Shown here: piece by piece, positions 33,958-42,989 of the stretch
Layout: every line of letters begins with the position of its first letter
Position numbering within the stretch: the first letter of the stretch is position 1
Source of the DNA: Deltaproteobacteria bacterium
Lineage (GTDB): Bacteria > Myxococcota_A > UBA796 > SXON01
DNA length: 64,000 nt
Reading direction: 5' to 3'
Assembly (NCBI GenBank): GCA_014191855.1
Contig: BJHF01000001.1
Span: forward strand, 124,001 to 188,000
Program-made: the position numbers and the translations under genes
Notes under the pieces: generated by a model
The model's database searches: none
Seen by the model: only the letters and a program-made list of their open reading frames with translations
Told to the model about the DNA's origin: nothing

Positions 33958-34029
33958 GGCACCGGCGAACGGTCGCGGGCGGACGGGAGACTGGAACTCA
34001 GAAGCCCGCCTGCGGAGCACGAAAACGCG

Positions 34030-34066
34030 AAACGCCCGCTTCCGCACTGGGCGAAAACGGGCGTTT
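34030..34066 (-). terminator. Terminator of the tRNA-Val/tRNA-Asp unit
   Basis: AAACGCCCG (34030-34038) and CGGGCGTTT (34058-34066) form a 9-bp stem just downstream of tRNA-Asp on the minus strand, followed by CGCGTTTTCG. Confidence 0.65.
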
Positions 34067-34073
34067 GCTTGAA

Positions 34074-34150
34074 TGGCGGAGCGGACGGGACTCGAACCCG
34101 CGGCCTCCAGCGTGACAGGCTGGCGTTATAACCGACTTAACTACCGCTCC
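34074..34150 (-). tRNA. tRNA-Asp (GTC anticodon)
   Basis: The 77-nt gene on the minus strand has acceptor GGAGCGG pairing with CCGCTCC, discriminator G and an encoded CCA. The anticodon loop CTGTCAC in the stem CCAGC/GCTGG gives GTC. The T arm GCGGGTTCGAGTCCCGT is canonical. Confidence 0.95.
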
Positions 34151-34171
34151 AAGGGGCACGATCGGGGAGGG

Positions 34172-34244
34172 TGGGCGGAACAGGGCTCGAACCTGCGACC
34201 CGGAGCTTGTAAAGCTCCTGCTCTTCCGACTGAGCTATCCGCCC
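34172..34244 (-). tRNA. tRNA-Val (TAC anticodon)
   Basis: The 73-nt gene on the minus strand has acceptor GGGCGGA pairing with TCCGCCC and discriminator A. CCA is not encoded (the genome reads CCC). The anticodon loop TTTACAA in the stem GGAGC/GCTCC gives TAC. It is 21 bp upstream of tRNA-Asp and is probably cotranscribed with it. Confidence 0.95.
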
Positions 34245-34266
34245 GGGGTTCCCCGCGGGCGCCGCT

Positions 34267-34295
34267 CATGTAGTGCGGCGGCCGGAGCGTGTCAA
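34267..34295 (-). promoter_or_regulatory. Promoter of the tRNA-Val/tRNA-Asp unit
   Basis: TTGACA (34290-34295) and TACATG (34267-34272) are 17 bp apart on the minus strand, 22 nt upstream of tRNA-Val and just after the lon stop. Confidence 0.6.
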
Positions 34296-34307
34296 GGTCG
34301 ACACGCC

Positions 34308-36761
34308 CTACGCCGTGGGCAAGGGGGCCTCGGCAGGTTCTTCGTCGTCTTCCGCTGGGGCGGGGGCCGGTCCGTCGGCAGGTGCTTCGTTCGCCGCCTC
34401 AACGGGGCCTCGAAAAATATCGGTGGCCGCTGCCGCCAGGGCCTGAACCAGCACCTCGTCCATCGTCTCCACCGGGACGATGGTGATGGCCTCGCGCACC
34501 GCCTTCGGGACGTCCCGCAGATCGCGTACATTGTCCTTCGGGATGAGCACCCGGGTTACGCCGGCCGCCATCGCCGCGAGTAACTTCTCTTTCAAGCCGC
34601 CGATCGGGCGCACCTGTCCCCGCAGCGTGATCTCCCCGGTCATCGCCACGTCCCGACGCACGGGGATGCCGCACACCGCGGAAACGACCGCTGTCGCCAG
34701 CGTGATCCCCGCGCTCGGGCCGTCTACCCCCCAGAGCTCAGGAACGTGTACGTGCAGGTCGATGCTCGCCCAGAAGTCGGGCTTGAGCCCCAGCTCCGCG
34801 CTGTGGATGCGCATGTAGGTGACGGCCGCCTGAGCGCTTTCGCGGAAAACCGCGCCGAGCTGCCCCGTGAGCTGCGTTTTCCCCACACCCCGCACGACGG
34901 CGGCCTCGATGGGCACCATCACGCCGCCAACCGCAGACCAGGCCAGCCCGTTCACGAAGCCGACGAGATCCTTCTCGCCGATGTGGCCGGCGCGGTGCCG
35001 GGGGACACCGAGCAGCTTCTCGACGCGGCGCGGGCCGATGTGCAGGTGGGTTTCGCGCCCGCGCTTCACCACCTGAATCGCCGCCTTTCGACAGATCGAC
35101 GACAGCTCTCGCTCAAGGTTGCGCACCCCCGCCTCGCGCGTGTACTCGCGCACCACCCGCACCAGCGCGTCGTCCCCGAAGTCGAGCTGCTCAGCGGTGA
35201 GGCCGTTGGCGGCGATCTGCTTCGGCACCAGGTAGCGCTTCGCGATCGCCAGCTTCTCGGCCTCGGTGTAGCCGGCGATCCGCACGATCTCCAGGCGGTC
35301 CTGGAGGGGGCCGGGGATCCCGCGCAGGTCGTTGGCCGTGCAGATGAACATCACCTTCGAGAGATCGTAGTCAAGATCGAGGTAATGGTCGTTGAAGGTG
35401 TTGTTCTGCTCGGGGTCGAGGACTTCGAGGAGCGCCGAGCTTGGGTCGCCCCGAAAGTCGGAGCTCAGCTTGTCGATCTCATCCAGCAAGAACACGGGGT
35501 TGCTGCTCCCGGCTTTGCGAATGCCCTGCAGGATACGACCGGGGAGGGCGCCGATGTAGGTGCGGCGATGGCCGCGAACCTCGGCTTCGTCGCGAACGCC
35601 GCCGAGCGCCACGCGAACGAACTTCCGGTTGGTTGCGCGCGCGATGCTCTTCGCGAGTGAGGTCTTGCCGACGCCCGGGGGCCCGACGAGGCACAGGATG
35701 GGCCCGTTCAGCTTGCCGGTGAGCACCACCACCGCGAGGTATTCAAGGATTCGGGACTTCACTTTCCCGAGCCCGAAGTGATCGTCGTCGAGGACCTTTC
35801 GCGCGGCTCCGACGTCGATCTCGTCGGTGGTGGTGGAGCCCCACGGCAGCGCGAGCACCACATCGAGGTAGTTGCGGATCACGGCCGCTTCCGCGCTCAT
35901 CGGGCTCATCATCTTGAGCTTCCGAAGCTCTCGCTCCACCCGATCCTTCGCCTCGTCGGTGAGCGCGATCTCGGCGACACGGGCCTCCAGCTCCTGGATC
36001 TCGGTGCGAAACTCGTCTTTCTCGCCGAGCTCCTTCTGGATCGCCTGCATCTGCTCGTTGAGGTAGTACTCCTTCTGGGAGCGCTCCATCTGCTTCTTCA
36101 CGCGCGTCTTGATCTTCTTCTCAACCTGGAGAATGTCGATCTCGGCCTGCATGATCTTCAGCATCGCGTCGAGCCGTTCGTGGGCCGAGGCGGTCTCCAG
36201 CAACGTCTGCCGCTGCTCGGTCTTGAGCACCAGGTGCCGGACAAGCGTGTCTGAAAGCCGCGCAGGATCGTCGATTCCCTGGGACTGAAGCACCGCATCC
36301 GGCGCCGCGGCCTTGTTCAGCTTCACGTACTCCTCGAACGCCTCTCGCACCTGGCGGACCAGCGCCGTGAGCTCCGGGGTGCTCTGCGTCGGGTCGGAAA
36401 GCTCCTCCACCTCCACCACAAAGTGTTCCTGCTCCCCCACGAACTTCACGATTCGGCCACGCCGGAGCCCCTCCACGAGCACCTTCACCGTGGCGTCGGG
36501 CAGGCGCATCACCTGGATCACGGTCGCGATGGTGCCGACGGTGTGCACCTCCTCGGGCGCCGGGTCGCGCGTGGTGGCATCGCGCTGCGTCACGAGGAAG
36601 ATCTCCTTCTCCCCTCGCATCGCATCGTTCAACGCCGCGATCGAGCGCTCGCGACCCACGATGAACGACACCGGCGCGAAGGGGAACACCACGAGCTCCC
36701 GCAGCGGCAGCAGCGGCAGTTGTCGACCTTTTTCGCCGCCGCTTCGGTCCCGGAAGAACAT
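34308..36761 (-). CDS. lon: ATP-dependent protease Lon
   Basis: The product has 817 residues. The N-terminal LON substrate-binding domain starts at LPLLPLRELVVFPFAPVSF. The AAA+ module has Walker A GPPGVGKTS near residue 358 and Walker B VFLLDEIDKL. The protease domain has the catalytic Ser near residue 683 (WGVDGPSAG) and Lys near 723 (IGGLKEK). Lon degrades misfolded and regulatory proteins in the cytoplasm. The last 30 residues are an added acidic Pro/Ala/Glu tail. The gene begins 8 bp after clpX, so the two are one transcript. Confidence 0.96.
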   Translation of the reverse strand: MFFRDRSGGEKGRQLPLLPLRELVVFPFAPVSFIVGRERSIAALNDAMRGEKEIFLVTQRDATTRDPAPEEVHTVGTIATVIQVMRLPDATVKVLVEGLRRGRIVKFVGEQEHFVVEVEELSDPTQSTPELTALVRQVREAFEEYVKLNKAAAPDAVLQSQGIDDPARLSDTLVRHLVLKTEQRQTLLETASAHERLDAMLKIMQAEIDILQVEKKIKTRVKKQMERSQKEYYLNEQMQAIQKELGEKDEFRTEIQELEARVAEIALTDEAKDRVERELRKLKMMSPMSAEAAVIRNYLDVVLALPWGSTTTDEIDVGAARKVLDDDHFGLGKVKSRILEYLAVVVLTGKLNGPILCLVGPPGVGKTSLAKSIARATNRKFVRVALGGVRDEAEVRGHRRTYIGALPGRILQGIRKAGSSNPVFLLDEIDKLSSDFRGDPSSALLEVLDPEQNNTFNDHYLDLDYDLSKVMFICTANDLRGIPGPLQDRLEIVRIAGYTEAEKLAIAKRYLVPKQIAANGLTAEQLDFGDDALVRVVREYTREAGVRNLERELSSICRKAAIQVVKRGRETHLHIGPRRVEKLLGVPRHRAGHIGEKDLVGFVNGLAWSAVGGVMVPIEAAVVRGVGKTQLTGQLGAVFRESAQAAVTYMRIHSAELGLKPDFWASIDLHVHVPELWGVDGPSAGITLATAVVSAVCGIPVRRDVAMTGEITLRGQVRPIGGLKEKLLAAMAAGVTRVLIPKDNVRDLRDVPKAVREAITIVPVETMDEVLVQALAAAATDIFRGPVEAANEAPADGPAPAPAEDDEEPAEAPLPTA

Positions 36762-36769
36762 CGACGCTC

Positions 36770-38011
36770 CTAAACCGCCTCGTTCTCATACACGAGGATC
36801 GGCTCCTTCGTACGCGCCACGACCTCATCGTCCACCACGCATTCGCGCACGCCGCTTTTTCCCGGGAGCTCGTACATCACGTCGAGCATCAGGTCTTCGA
36901 CGATGGCCCGCAGCCCGCGCGCGCCACACTTCCGCTTGATCGCCTCTTTTGCGATGGCGGAGAGCGCGGTGTCGGTGAACCGGAGGTGCACCCCCTCCAT
37001 GTCGAACAGCTTCTGGTACTGCTTGACCAGGGCGTTTTTGGGCCGCGTGAGGATGTCCACCAGCATGGCCTCGTCGAGGTCTTCCAGCGTGGCCACGACG
37101 GGGAGGCGCCCGATGAATTCGGGGATCATGCCGAACCGAAGCAGGTCTTCCGTTTCGAGCTGCGCGAGGAGCTGCCCGGTGGAGAGCGTCTTGCGGTCGC
37201 GCACCGAGGAGCCGAAGCCCATGCCGGTCTTGTTGATGCGCTGCTCCACGATCTTCTCGAGCCCGACGAAGGCGCCGCCGCAGATGAACAGGATGTTCTG
37301 GGTGTCGATCTGCAGGAATTCCTGCTGAGGGTGCTTGCGGCCGCCCTTCGGCGGCACGTTCGCCACGGTGCCTTCAATGATCTTGAGCAGCGCCTGCTGC
37401 ACGCCTTCCCCGCTCACATCTCGCGTGATGCTGGGGTTCTCGCCTTTGCGGGCGATCTTGTCGATCTCGTCGATGTAGATGATGCCCTTGATCGTGCGCT
37501 CTACGTTGTACTCGGCGGCCTGGAACAGGCTGAGCACCACGTTCTCCACGTCCTCGCCGACGTACCCAGCTTCGGTGAGCGACGTCGCGTCGCAGATCGT
37601 GAACGGCACGTTGAGCTTCTTGGCGAGCGTCTGCGCGAGCAGCGTCTTGCCGGTGCCGGTTGGGCCGATGAGCAGGATGTTGCTCTTCTGAAGCTCCACA
37701 TCGTCGCGCGTGGAGCGCGCGTCGATCCGCTTGTAGTGATTGTGCACGGCGACGGAGAGCACTTTTTTGGCGCGGGACTGCCCCACCACGTAGTCGTCGA
37801 GGTGGCGGGCGATCTCCAACGGGCGGGGCACGAGGGCCCTGGACGCCTGGAAGTCCTCCCGTTCGTACTCCTCGGTGATGATGTCGTTGCACAGCTCAAC
37901 GCATTCATCACAGATATACACGCTCGGACCTGCAATTAGCTTGCGCACATCCCGCTGCGACTTGCCGCAGAAGGAGCAGGTGAGATCTTTGTCGCGGGTC
38001 TTGCGGTGCAT
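36770..38011 (-). CDS. clpX: ClpX, ATP-dependent unfoldase subunit of the Clp protease
   Basis: The product has 413 residues from the ATG at 38011. The zinc-binding Cys residues 12, 15, 34 and 37 lie in CSFCGKSQ and CDECVELC. Walker A is GPTGTGKT and Walker B is IIYIDEIDK. The ClpP-docking loop reads GMGFG, a variant of the usual IGF tripeptide, so partnership with ClpP is expected. No clpP or trigger factor gene lies upstream; instead a membrane glycosyltransferase-like gene ends 31 bp before. Earlier in-frame codons have no domain and lie in the upstream gene. Confidence 0.96.
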   Translation of the reverse strand: MHRKTRDKDLTCSFCGKSQRDVRKLIAGPSVYICDECVELCNDIITEEYEREDFQASRALVPRPLEIARHLDDYVVGQSRAKKVLSVAVHNHYKRIDARSTRDDVELQKSNILLIGPTGTGKTLLAQTLAKKLNVPFTICDATSLTEAGYVGEDVENVVLSLFQAAEYNVERTIKGIIYIDEIDKIARKGENPSITRDVSGEGVQQALLKIIEGTVANVPPKGGRKHPQQEFLQIDTQNILFICGGAFVGLEKIVEQRINKTGMGFGSSVRDRKTLSTGQLLAQLETEDLLRFGMIPEFIGRLPVVATLEDLDEAMLVDILTRPKNALVKQYQKLFDMEGVHLRFTDTALSAIAKEAIKRKCGARGLRAIVEDLMLDVMYELPGKSGVRECVVDDEVVARTKEPILVYENEAV

Positions 38012-38042
38012 ATGGCCAAGTAACGATGTCGGAACAATCCCG

Positions 38043-39746
38043 TCAGGGCTGAAGCACGAACACCGTGACACCCGTCCCGTCCGCGAAGTGGCGTTCTTCG
38101 GCGAGGTGGTCCTTGAACGGCAAGCGGGCGTACGCGAGCCCCTCCACGCCGTAGGCCTCCTCATCGAGCACCACGAACCTCAGGCCCATGTCTACGAGCG
38201 CGTTGGCGATGGCGACGCGCTGCTGCGGCTCCTGGGTGGCCGAGGGGGCGATGGGCATGCCCATGGTCTGCGGCGTGCAGAGGTCGTTGAGGTCCTGAAC
38301 GAATCGGGTGACCCGCTCGGACTGGGCGTGGCGGGCGATCATCGTGAACAGTCCCGTCGGCGCGTTCATGACCTTCCTCCCGATCGCGACCTGGAGAAAG
38401 GGAAGGTCGGAGGAGCGAATCGACTCGTCGAGGCTCGCGTAGATCGGCAGCTCGAAGCGCTCGTGTTTGCGGCTCGCCCCGCGCACGGCGGGAAGGAGCA
38501 GCGCTGCCCCCTCGCCGCCATGTTCCGCGATGAACGTGGCGAAGGCCGGTGCGGGCGGGTCGATGCTGGGGAAGCCCTCGCGATATCCGGTGGTCCACAG
38601 CGTGATTGCCACCGCGCCGAGCGCCACCGGCACGCCGACGGCGGCGCGCATCCACTCTTTCGGCAGGCGGGAGAGTCCGATGCCCGCGGCCGTCCAGAAG
38701 CAAAGCGCCGCCGGGACCAGCCATCGGCGCGGGAACCGGATCGCGGTCGGCGCGAGATGATCGTTCAGCCAGATCAGGGCGGCACCAATCGGTTTTCCAA
38801 CACCGGGCCACCAGCGCGCCAGCACCGCGCCGTTCTCTGCGTACGCGCCCAGGGCGAGCCCGATGCACAGCAGGCCAAACAGGAGCCATGGCCAGGTGCG
38901 TGCTGGGCGAAAGAAAGCGAGGATCGTGGCGGCGACTAAGGTGAGCGCGGGGATGAAGGCGGGCGTGTAGGTGTGATCCCAAGGCTTGGTGATCTTGTGC
39001 ATGTCCCACTGCCACCACACCGAGAGCTTGGCGGCGTTGTCCCATCGGTTGTCGAGGGGACCGGCGAGCGGAAGCATGTAGTACAGTCCGGCGACCAGGG
39101 CGGCGCCGGCCAACGCCGTTGCGCCGAAGCGCAACCGCCCACGCCAGGTGCACCGCCACAACGCGAAAGGGACCAGGGGGATTGCAAAGATCGCATGGTA
39201 CGGGCTGTCCAACGCGACGATCGTGGCAAACACGCCCGCGATGATCGGCCACCGCCGCAACGGGCTGCGGCTCGTGATCCAGAGCGAACACAACAGGGCG
39301 GGTAACGCCCAGAAGGCGACGTGCTCCGGGGTGCCGTCGGTGAGCGCCAGCAGCACGGAGGGCTGAACGACCATCGCCACGCCCGCCATCAGCCCGGCGG
39401 AGGGGCTCTTGCTCACCTCCTCCACCCACCATGCGGTCGCCACACCGCTCAGCACGAGGAGCGACAACATCCAAAGGTTGTACCCTGTCCATGCGCCAAA
39501 GATCAGGTGGAGCGGCGCGCCGAGGAGCGTGGAGAAGAATGGCAAGATGACGAGCTTTTCGCCGGCGGGGAAGCCCACGCGATCGGTCCAGAACGGCAGC
39601 GGCAGCCCGCGGGTTTGATGGTCAAAACCCCAGACCGCTCGGTACACGTCGGTGCCGGATGCGCCGAGGAGGCCCCCGTGGAACAGCGGGGCGTGCAGCC
39701 ACACGACCAGGAGCACGAGGAGGAGGGCGGTGAGCGGGAGGCGCAC
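38043..39746 (-). CDS. GT-C-like multipass membrane protein
   Basis: The product has 567 residues. At least ten hydrophobic helices cover residues 1-390, with an early loop [15 protein letters not shown] that has an Asp in the position used by GT-C glycosyltransferases, and an [19 protein letters not shown] segment. The C-terminal 170 residues are soluble (for example [17 protein letters not shown]). This layout resembles GT-C/YfhO-like proteins that transfer sugars from polyprenol carriers outside the inner membrane. The substrate is unknown. It follows the pyrophosphatase gene by 9 bp and precedes clpX by 31 bp. Confidence 0.65.
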   Translation of the reverse strand: MRLPLTALLLVLLVVWLHAPLFHGGLLGASGTDVYRAVWGFDHQTRGLPLPFWTDRVGFPAGEKLVILPFFSTLLGAPLHLIFGAWTGYNLWMLSLLVLSGVATAWWVEEVSKSPSAGLMAGVAMVVQPSVLLALTDGTPEHVAFWALPALLCSLWITSRSPLRRWPIIAGVFATIVALDSPYHAIFAIPLVPFALWRCTWRGRLRFGATALAGAALVAGLYYMLPLAGPLDNRWDNAAKLSVWWQWDMHKITKPWDHTYTPAFIPALTLVAATILAFFRPARTWPWLLFGLLCIGLALGAYAENGAVLARWWPGVGKPIGAALIWLNDHLAPTAIRFPRRWLVPAALCFWTAAGIGLSRLPKEWMRAAVGVPVALGAVAITLWTTGYREGFPSIDPPAPAFATFIAEHGGEGAALLLPAVRGASRKHERFELPIYASLDESIRSSDLPFLQVAIGRKVMNAPTGLFTMIARHAQSERVTRFVQDLNDLCTPQTMGMPIAPSATQEPQQRVAIANALVDMGLRFVVLDEEAYGVEGLAYARLPFKDHLAEERHFADGTGVTVFVLQP

Positions 39747-39755
39747 AGCGGCGGA

Positions 39756-40172
39756 TTATTCCACAGCGCCGCTTCCCAGGAGCGGGGCGATGCCCAGCGA
39801 CCGGGCGGCACCGCGGCCCCTCAGGCGGTTCAGCGCGGTTCGCACGACCGCATAGAACGAAAAGAACCTGGCGATCTGCGCGAGCTCGCGCTGCGTGGGG
39901 GGAAGCGCACCGCAGATGAGCTTGTCGTCGGCCGCCCCGTCGTCGATGAAGCGCACGCGCATCCAAGCGGTCGTCGCCACGGTTGTGCCATCGGCCAGCC
40001 GGGGGCCGAGGATGAGCGCGTCCGCCGGGTCCCCGTCCTCTGCGATCTCCCCGGGGATGCAGCCATAATTGAAAGGGCACGGCACGGGCGAGAGGTATTC
40101 GACCCCAAGGCCGGCCTCCCGCTTCACGAAGCTGCCTTTCGGCACCTCGACCAGCACCTCGACCGCGCGCAT
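39756..40172 (-). CDS. Short family I inorganic pyrophosphatase-like protein
   Basis: The product has 138 residues, against about 175 for E. coli Ppa. The signature EDGDPADALIL supplies three Asp residues, and VEVPKGSFVKRE, PFNYG and DDGAADDKL supply further active-site Glu, Lys, Tyr and Asp positions. The Arg near E. coli position 43 and the Lys after the late Tyr (HYK in E. coli, FYA here) are not conserved. The C-terminus lacks the usual last 30 residues. It may be a less active or specialised enzyme hydrolysing pyrophosphate. It is the first gene of the group leading to clpX and lon. Confidence 0.75.
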   Translation of the reverse strand: MRAVEVLVEVPKGSFVKREAGLGVEYLSPVPCPFNYGCIPGEIAEDGDPADALILGPRLADGTTVATTAWMRVRFIDDGAADDKLICGALPPTQRELAQIARFFSFYAVVRTALNRLRGRGAARSLGIAPLLGSGAVE

Positions 40173-40230
40173 GGTGCTTGACTAGCCCACTTTGCCCCCG
40201 CCGCGCTACACTGCCGCGCGGAGACCGAAC

Positions 40231-40767
40231 ATGCGAACCCTTCAGACCCTGGCGCTCGTGCTGCCCTTCGTGGCCGCGGGTTGTGAGCAGGAAGCCGGCT
40301 TTCAGGACGCCAAGAACAGCACCACGGAGCTGACGAAGGGCGCGATGACGGTGAGCACGGAGCGGGTGATCATCGACAACATCGATGTGCAGAACACCAA
40401 GTCCGCAACGTTCACGGTCAACTCGGTCGGCGAGGACAACCTCTCGATCTACGACGCCCAGATCGTCGCGAACCCCGATGGTGTGCTGCTGTTCGAGGAG
40501 CGCGAAGAGATCGACATTCCGACGGGTGAGAGCCAGGAATGGGCCGTGGCGGCCACGCTTCCGACCGCGGGGATGTGGGAGGGCGCGATCCGCATCGAGT
40601 CCAACGATCCCACCTCGCCGACGCTGTTCATCACCGTTTGTGCGGTCACCAAGGATTACGCGGAGCCGTGCCCCACGGAAGCGCCCGACACGGGGGACAC
40701 CGGCGGGAGCGACACGGGTGAGGACACCGGCGCCGATACGGGCGACACGGGCGATACCGGGGTTTAG
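40231..40767 (+). CDS. Lipoprotein with ASH/DUF1573-like domain and Asp-Thr-Gly tail
   Basis: The product has 178 residues. MRTLQTLALVLPFVAAGC is a lipoprotein signal (Cys18). The middle is a single beta-sandwich of the ASH/choice-of-anchor type (KSATFTVNSVGEDNLSIYDA, IRIESNDPTSPTLFITVC). The tail is a D-T-G repeat (DTGDTGGSDTGEDTGADTG). Similar tails are common on surface lipoproteins of this lineage. It ends in TAG, and the same reading frame stays open after it into the next gene. Confidence 0.7.
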   Translation: MRTLQTLALVLPFVAAGCEQEAGFQDAKNSTTELTKGAMTVSTERVIIDNIDVQNTKSATFTVNSVGEDNLSIYDAQIVANPDGVLLFEEREEIDIPTGESQEWAVAATLPTAGMWEGAIRIESNDPTSPTLFITVCAVTKDYAEPCPTEAPDTGDTGGSDTGEDTGADTGDTGDTGV

Positions 40768-40842
40768 CCGATTCCGGGCACCCTTTACGCGCATCCCGGC
40801 GGTTCGCCCGCTGCGGTTCTGACGTTCCTGGACCAGGCTGGG

Positions 40843-41976
40843 TTGGGCCTCGCTCGGGCTCGCGTCGCCGCGCGCTTGGGCAACCCGGGGCCCTTTCAAC
40901 TGCGCGCGGAGCTGGGGGCCGCCCTCGCGGCTGGAAACGGCGCCGTGTTCCCTGCCCAGTCCGGCGCAACGATCACCCCCGAAGAGGCGGACGCCGCGCT
41001 GGTTCGGGCGGCGACCCTAGCGAATCAGGCGGACCCGGGCCTGGCCGGGATCTTCGCCGGTCGCCCCCCGGGGTCCGCGGTGCGCGCGGTTCCGGTCGAT
41101 GATCCGCGCTTCGCCTTCCTCCGCTTCCCCCGAGCGGAGCCGCCGCCCCCGGCGGCGTGGGGGGCGCTCGAGAGCTGGTCAACCGCCGATCTCGGCGACG
41201 TCCCCGCCGCCACGGTGCGGGTGGCGTTGGAGGTACCGGGCGGGGTGGCCCTCGGCTCCGACTATGGGCTGACGTTGTGGCGAAACGGACGGTTCACGCC
41301 GTTCCCCTGGCCCGCGGGCTGTCGACGCGAAGCACGCCGCGTGGAGGCGATGGCGCTGGAGCGGGGCGCCCTGTGGGTCGCGACAAGTCAGGCGCTCGTG
41401 CGCTGGGACTTCCGAAGCGACCCCACGGTGCGAAAACACGGCCCCGATAGCGAAGAAGGGTGGGACGAGCTGCGGTGCATGCTCTCCACTCCTTCGGGGC
41501 TCCTCCGCGGTTACCGTACCGGGCTCGTCGGGGCAGAGGGTCAGGCAGACACGGCCTTGGCCGAGACGTTTGCGCTCGCGGAGGCGCCCGGCGGCGTGGT
41601 GTACGCGGGCACCGGGGGTGGCGAGCTGTGGGTGGTGGGCGAACCTGGCGCGGTACGATCGATGTCTCCCCGCCCGCACCAGCCGGTGCGCCACCTCGCG
41701 TTCGCGGACGGCCTGTTGCACGTGGCCGCGGCGGGAGCTCATCATCGCTTCGACGGTGCTTCGTGGACGAGCGCGGAACCTGAGCCGACGGCCTTCGCGG
41801 TGGATCGCCGCGGTCGCCTCTGGTTGTTGGCGGAAGGTCGATTGTTTTCGTGGACCCGGACTGGTGCGGTGCCGGTTCCGGTGGCGCTGGAGCGCCCCTG
41901 GTCCCTCTGCGCGGTTGGGGAGCGATTGTGGATCGGCGGCCGAGAACGGGTGTGGGCCCTCACGATCCACGCCTGA
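40843..41976 (+). CDS. Beta-propeller-like protein of unknown function, start uncertain
   Basis: The product has 377 residues from TTG at 40843. The C-terminal 250 residues show repeated strands with Gly/Trp turns (GALWVATSQALVRWDF, GGVVYAGTGGGELWVVG, GRLWLLAEGRLFSW, GERLWIGGRERVW), like two-component-regulator or kelch-type propellers. The frame is open from the preceding TAG (40765) and contains no ATG, GTG or TTG before 40843, although the intervening codons look coding (TFLDQAG). Either the gene starts at TTG, or it was once joined to the upstream lipoprotein. No signal peptide is seen. Confidence 0.55.
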   Translation: MGLARARVAARLGNPGPFQLRAELGAALAAGNGAVFPAQSGATITPEEADAALVRAATLANQADPGLAGIFAGRPPGSAVRAVPVDDPRFAFLRFPRAEPPPPAAWGALESWSTADLGDVPAATVRVALEVPGGVALGSDYGLTLWRNGRFTPFPWPAGCRREARRVEAMALERGALWVATSQALVRWDFRSDPTVRKHGPDSEEGWDELRCMLSTPSGLLRGYRTGLVGAEGQADTALAETFALAEAPGGVVYAGTGGGELWVVGEPGAVRSMSPRPHQPVRHLAFADGLLHVAAAGAHHRFDGASWTSAEPEPTAFAVDRRGRLWLLAEGRLFSWTRTGAVPVPVALERPWSLCAVGERLWIGGRERVWALTIHA

Positions 41977-41984
41977 CGATCCGA

Positions 41985-42004
41985 TCTCTCCGTTCAGGGA
42001 GAGG
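41985..42004 (+). promoter_or_regulatory. Hairpin covering a ribosome-binding site
   Basis: CTCTCC (41986-41991) pairs with GGAGAG (41998-42003) around a 6-nt loop. The right arm is the purine-rich ribosome-binding site for the ATG at 42010. Translation could be reduced unless the hairpin melts. Confidence 0.4.
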
Positions 42005-42009
42005 GAATC

Positions 42010-42855
42010 ATGCTCTTGTTCGCTTCGCTGGCCCAGGCCGGCGTGTGGAATGTGTGCGCGGCAACGGAAGCCACCGCGTCGGTGAACGCCGGCTGGACCA
42101 TCGTGGAGGCACGCGACTCCGACTCGGACACCGACACCGACAAGGGCGTGTTCAACGCGTCCAGTTCGGTGGTGCGTCGCTTCCAGCCGAGCCGCGAAGA
42201 AGACTTCTGCGCTGCGACGGACGGCCTCGGCGGCACGACCCGCCGCTGGACCACCGAGATGATCTCCGTGGATCTCGTGCCCGGCCAACGCTCTTGCCCC
42301 ACGACCATCTGGGGTGATGCCTACGGAGACACGGGGAGCCGTGCGAGCGTGGACCCCTACAAGATCGTCGCGGCCGCCACGGGACACGCAGTCACCACGG
42401 CGGAGGCCGGCAATACCGGCGCCATCAGCGTGGACGGCGGCGGTGGCGCCGGTTTCGTGGCCGAATGGGTGTGGCAAGTCCCGGGGGCGCTCGCGGCCGT
42501 GGATGGGGTGATCGAGGTCGACGACTCTTCGGCGTACAACGGCGCGACCCTCGACATCCCGGGGTGGGCGCAGGTCGATGCCTACGACGGCGTGGTGGAT
42601 GCCTGGGTGCGCCGTGGCAGCGAGTGGGTGCACGTCACCGGTCCGGCGCCGATGGACATCGAATTCGGCGCCACCGTCGGTTCGCGTGGAAGTGTTTGCG
42701 CGATGGGCAAGGCCACGTCAGGCTCCCAGGCTCAACCTGGCGAAGCAAGCGCCGGAGGCTCAGGGATCCGCTTCACGATGGACAGCAGTCGTGTCGCCAC
42801 GCCTGCCGACGCGATGCCGACCGACGGGCCGGAGTTCGAGGCTTGCGGCTGCTGA
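42010..42855 (+). CDS. Secreted protein of unknown function
   Basis: The product has 281 residues. MLLFASLAQAG is a very short signal peptide ending in an AQA-type cleavage site. Six Cys residues, including CAATEATAS and EACGC at the end, suggest disulfides. A short DSDSDTDTD stretch is at about residues 36-45. The remainder is beta-rich with Gly/Ala/Val strands (AEWVWQVPGALAAVDGVIEV). No family is recognised. GGGAGAGGG precedes the ATG and is partly paired in a hairpin. Confidence 0.6.
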   Translation: MLLFASLAQAGVWNVCAATEATASVNAGWTIVEARDSDSDTDTDKGVFNASSSVVRRFQPSREEDFCAATDGLGGTTRRWTTEMISVDLVPGQRSCPTTIWGDAYGDTGSRASVDPYKIVAAATGHAVTTAEAGNTGAISVDGGGGAGFVAEWVWQVPGALAAVDGVIEVDDSSAYNGATLDIPGWAQVDAYDGVVDAWVRRGSEWVHVTGPAPMDIEFGATVGSRGSVCAMGKATSGSQAQPGEASAGGSGIRFTMDSSRVATPADAMPTDGPEFEACGC

Positions 42856-42877
42856 GCGGGGGGTGAGATAAAGCTGG

Positions 42878-42928
42878 GCGATGCTCGGTTCCATGTCCCT
42901 TTGCCAGAGGGGCGGCGCCGAGCATCGC
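42878..42928 (+). promoter_or_regulatory. Structured leader upstream of the AAA+ ATPase gene
   Basis: GCGATGCTCGG (42878-42888) and CCGAGCATCGC (42918-42928) form an 11-bp inverted repeat. The 29-bp interior contains a smaller stem around TTGCCAG (CCCT/AGGG). No T-tract follows. It may be an RNA element in the leader of the ATPase gene or the end of the previous transcript. Confidence 0.45.
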
Positions 42929-42989
42929 GGGTGTGACCCCACATGTCCCACATCGACCGTATCTATGGCCCCTACCTCGTAGTGAAGCC

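Noticed and set aside
34073-34273. A 66-codon plus-strand frame over the two tRNA genes.
   Set aside because: It is the well-known artefact of reading tRNA genes in antisense (GLEPAASSVTGW-type peptides).
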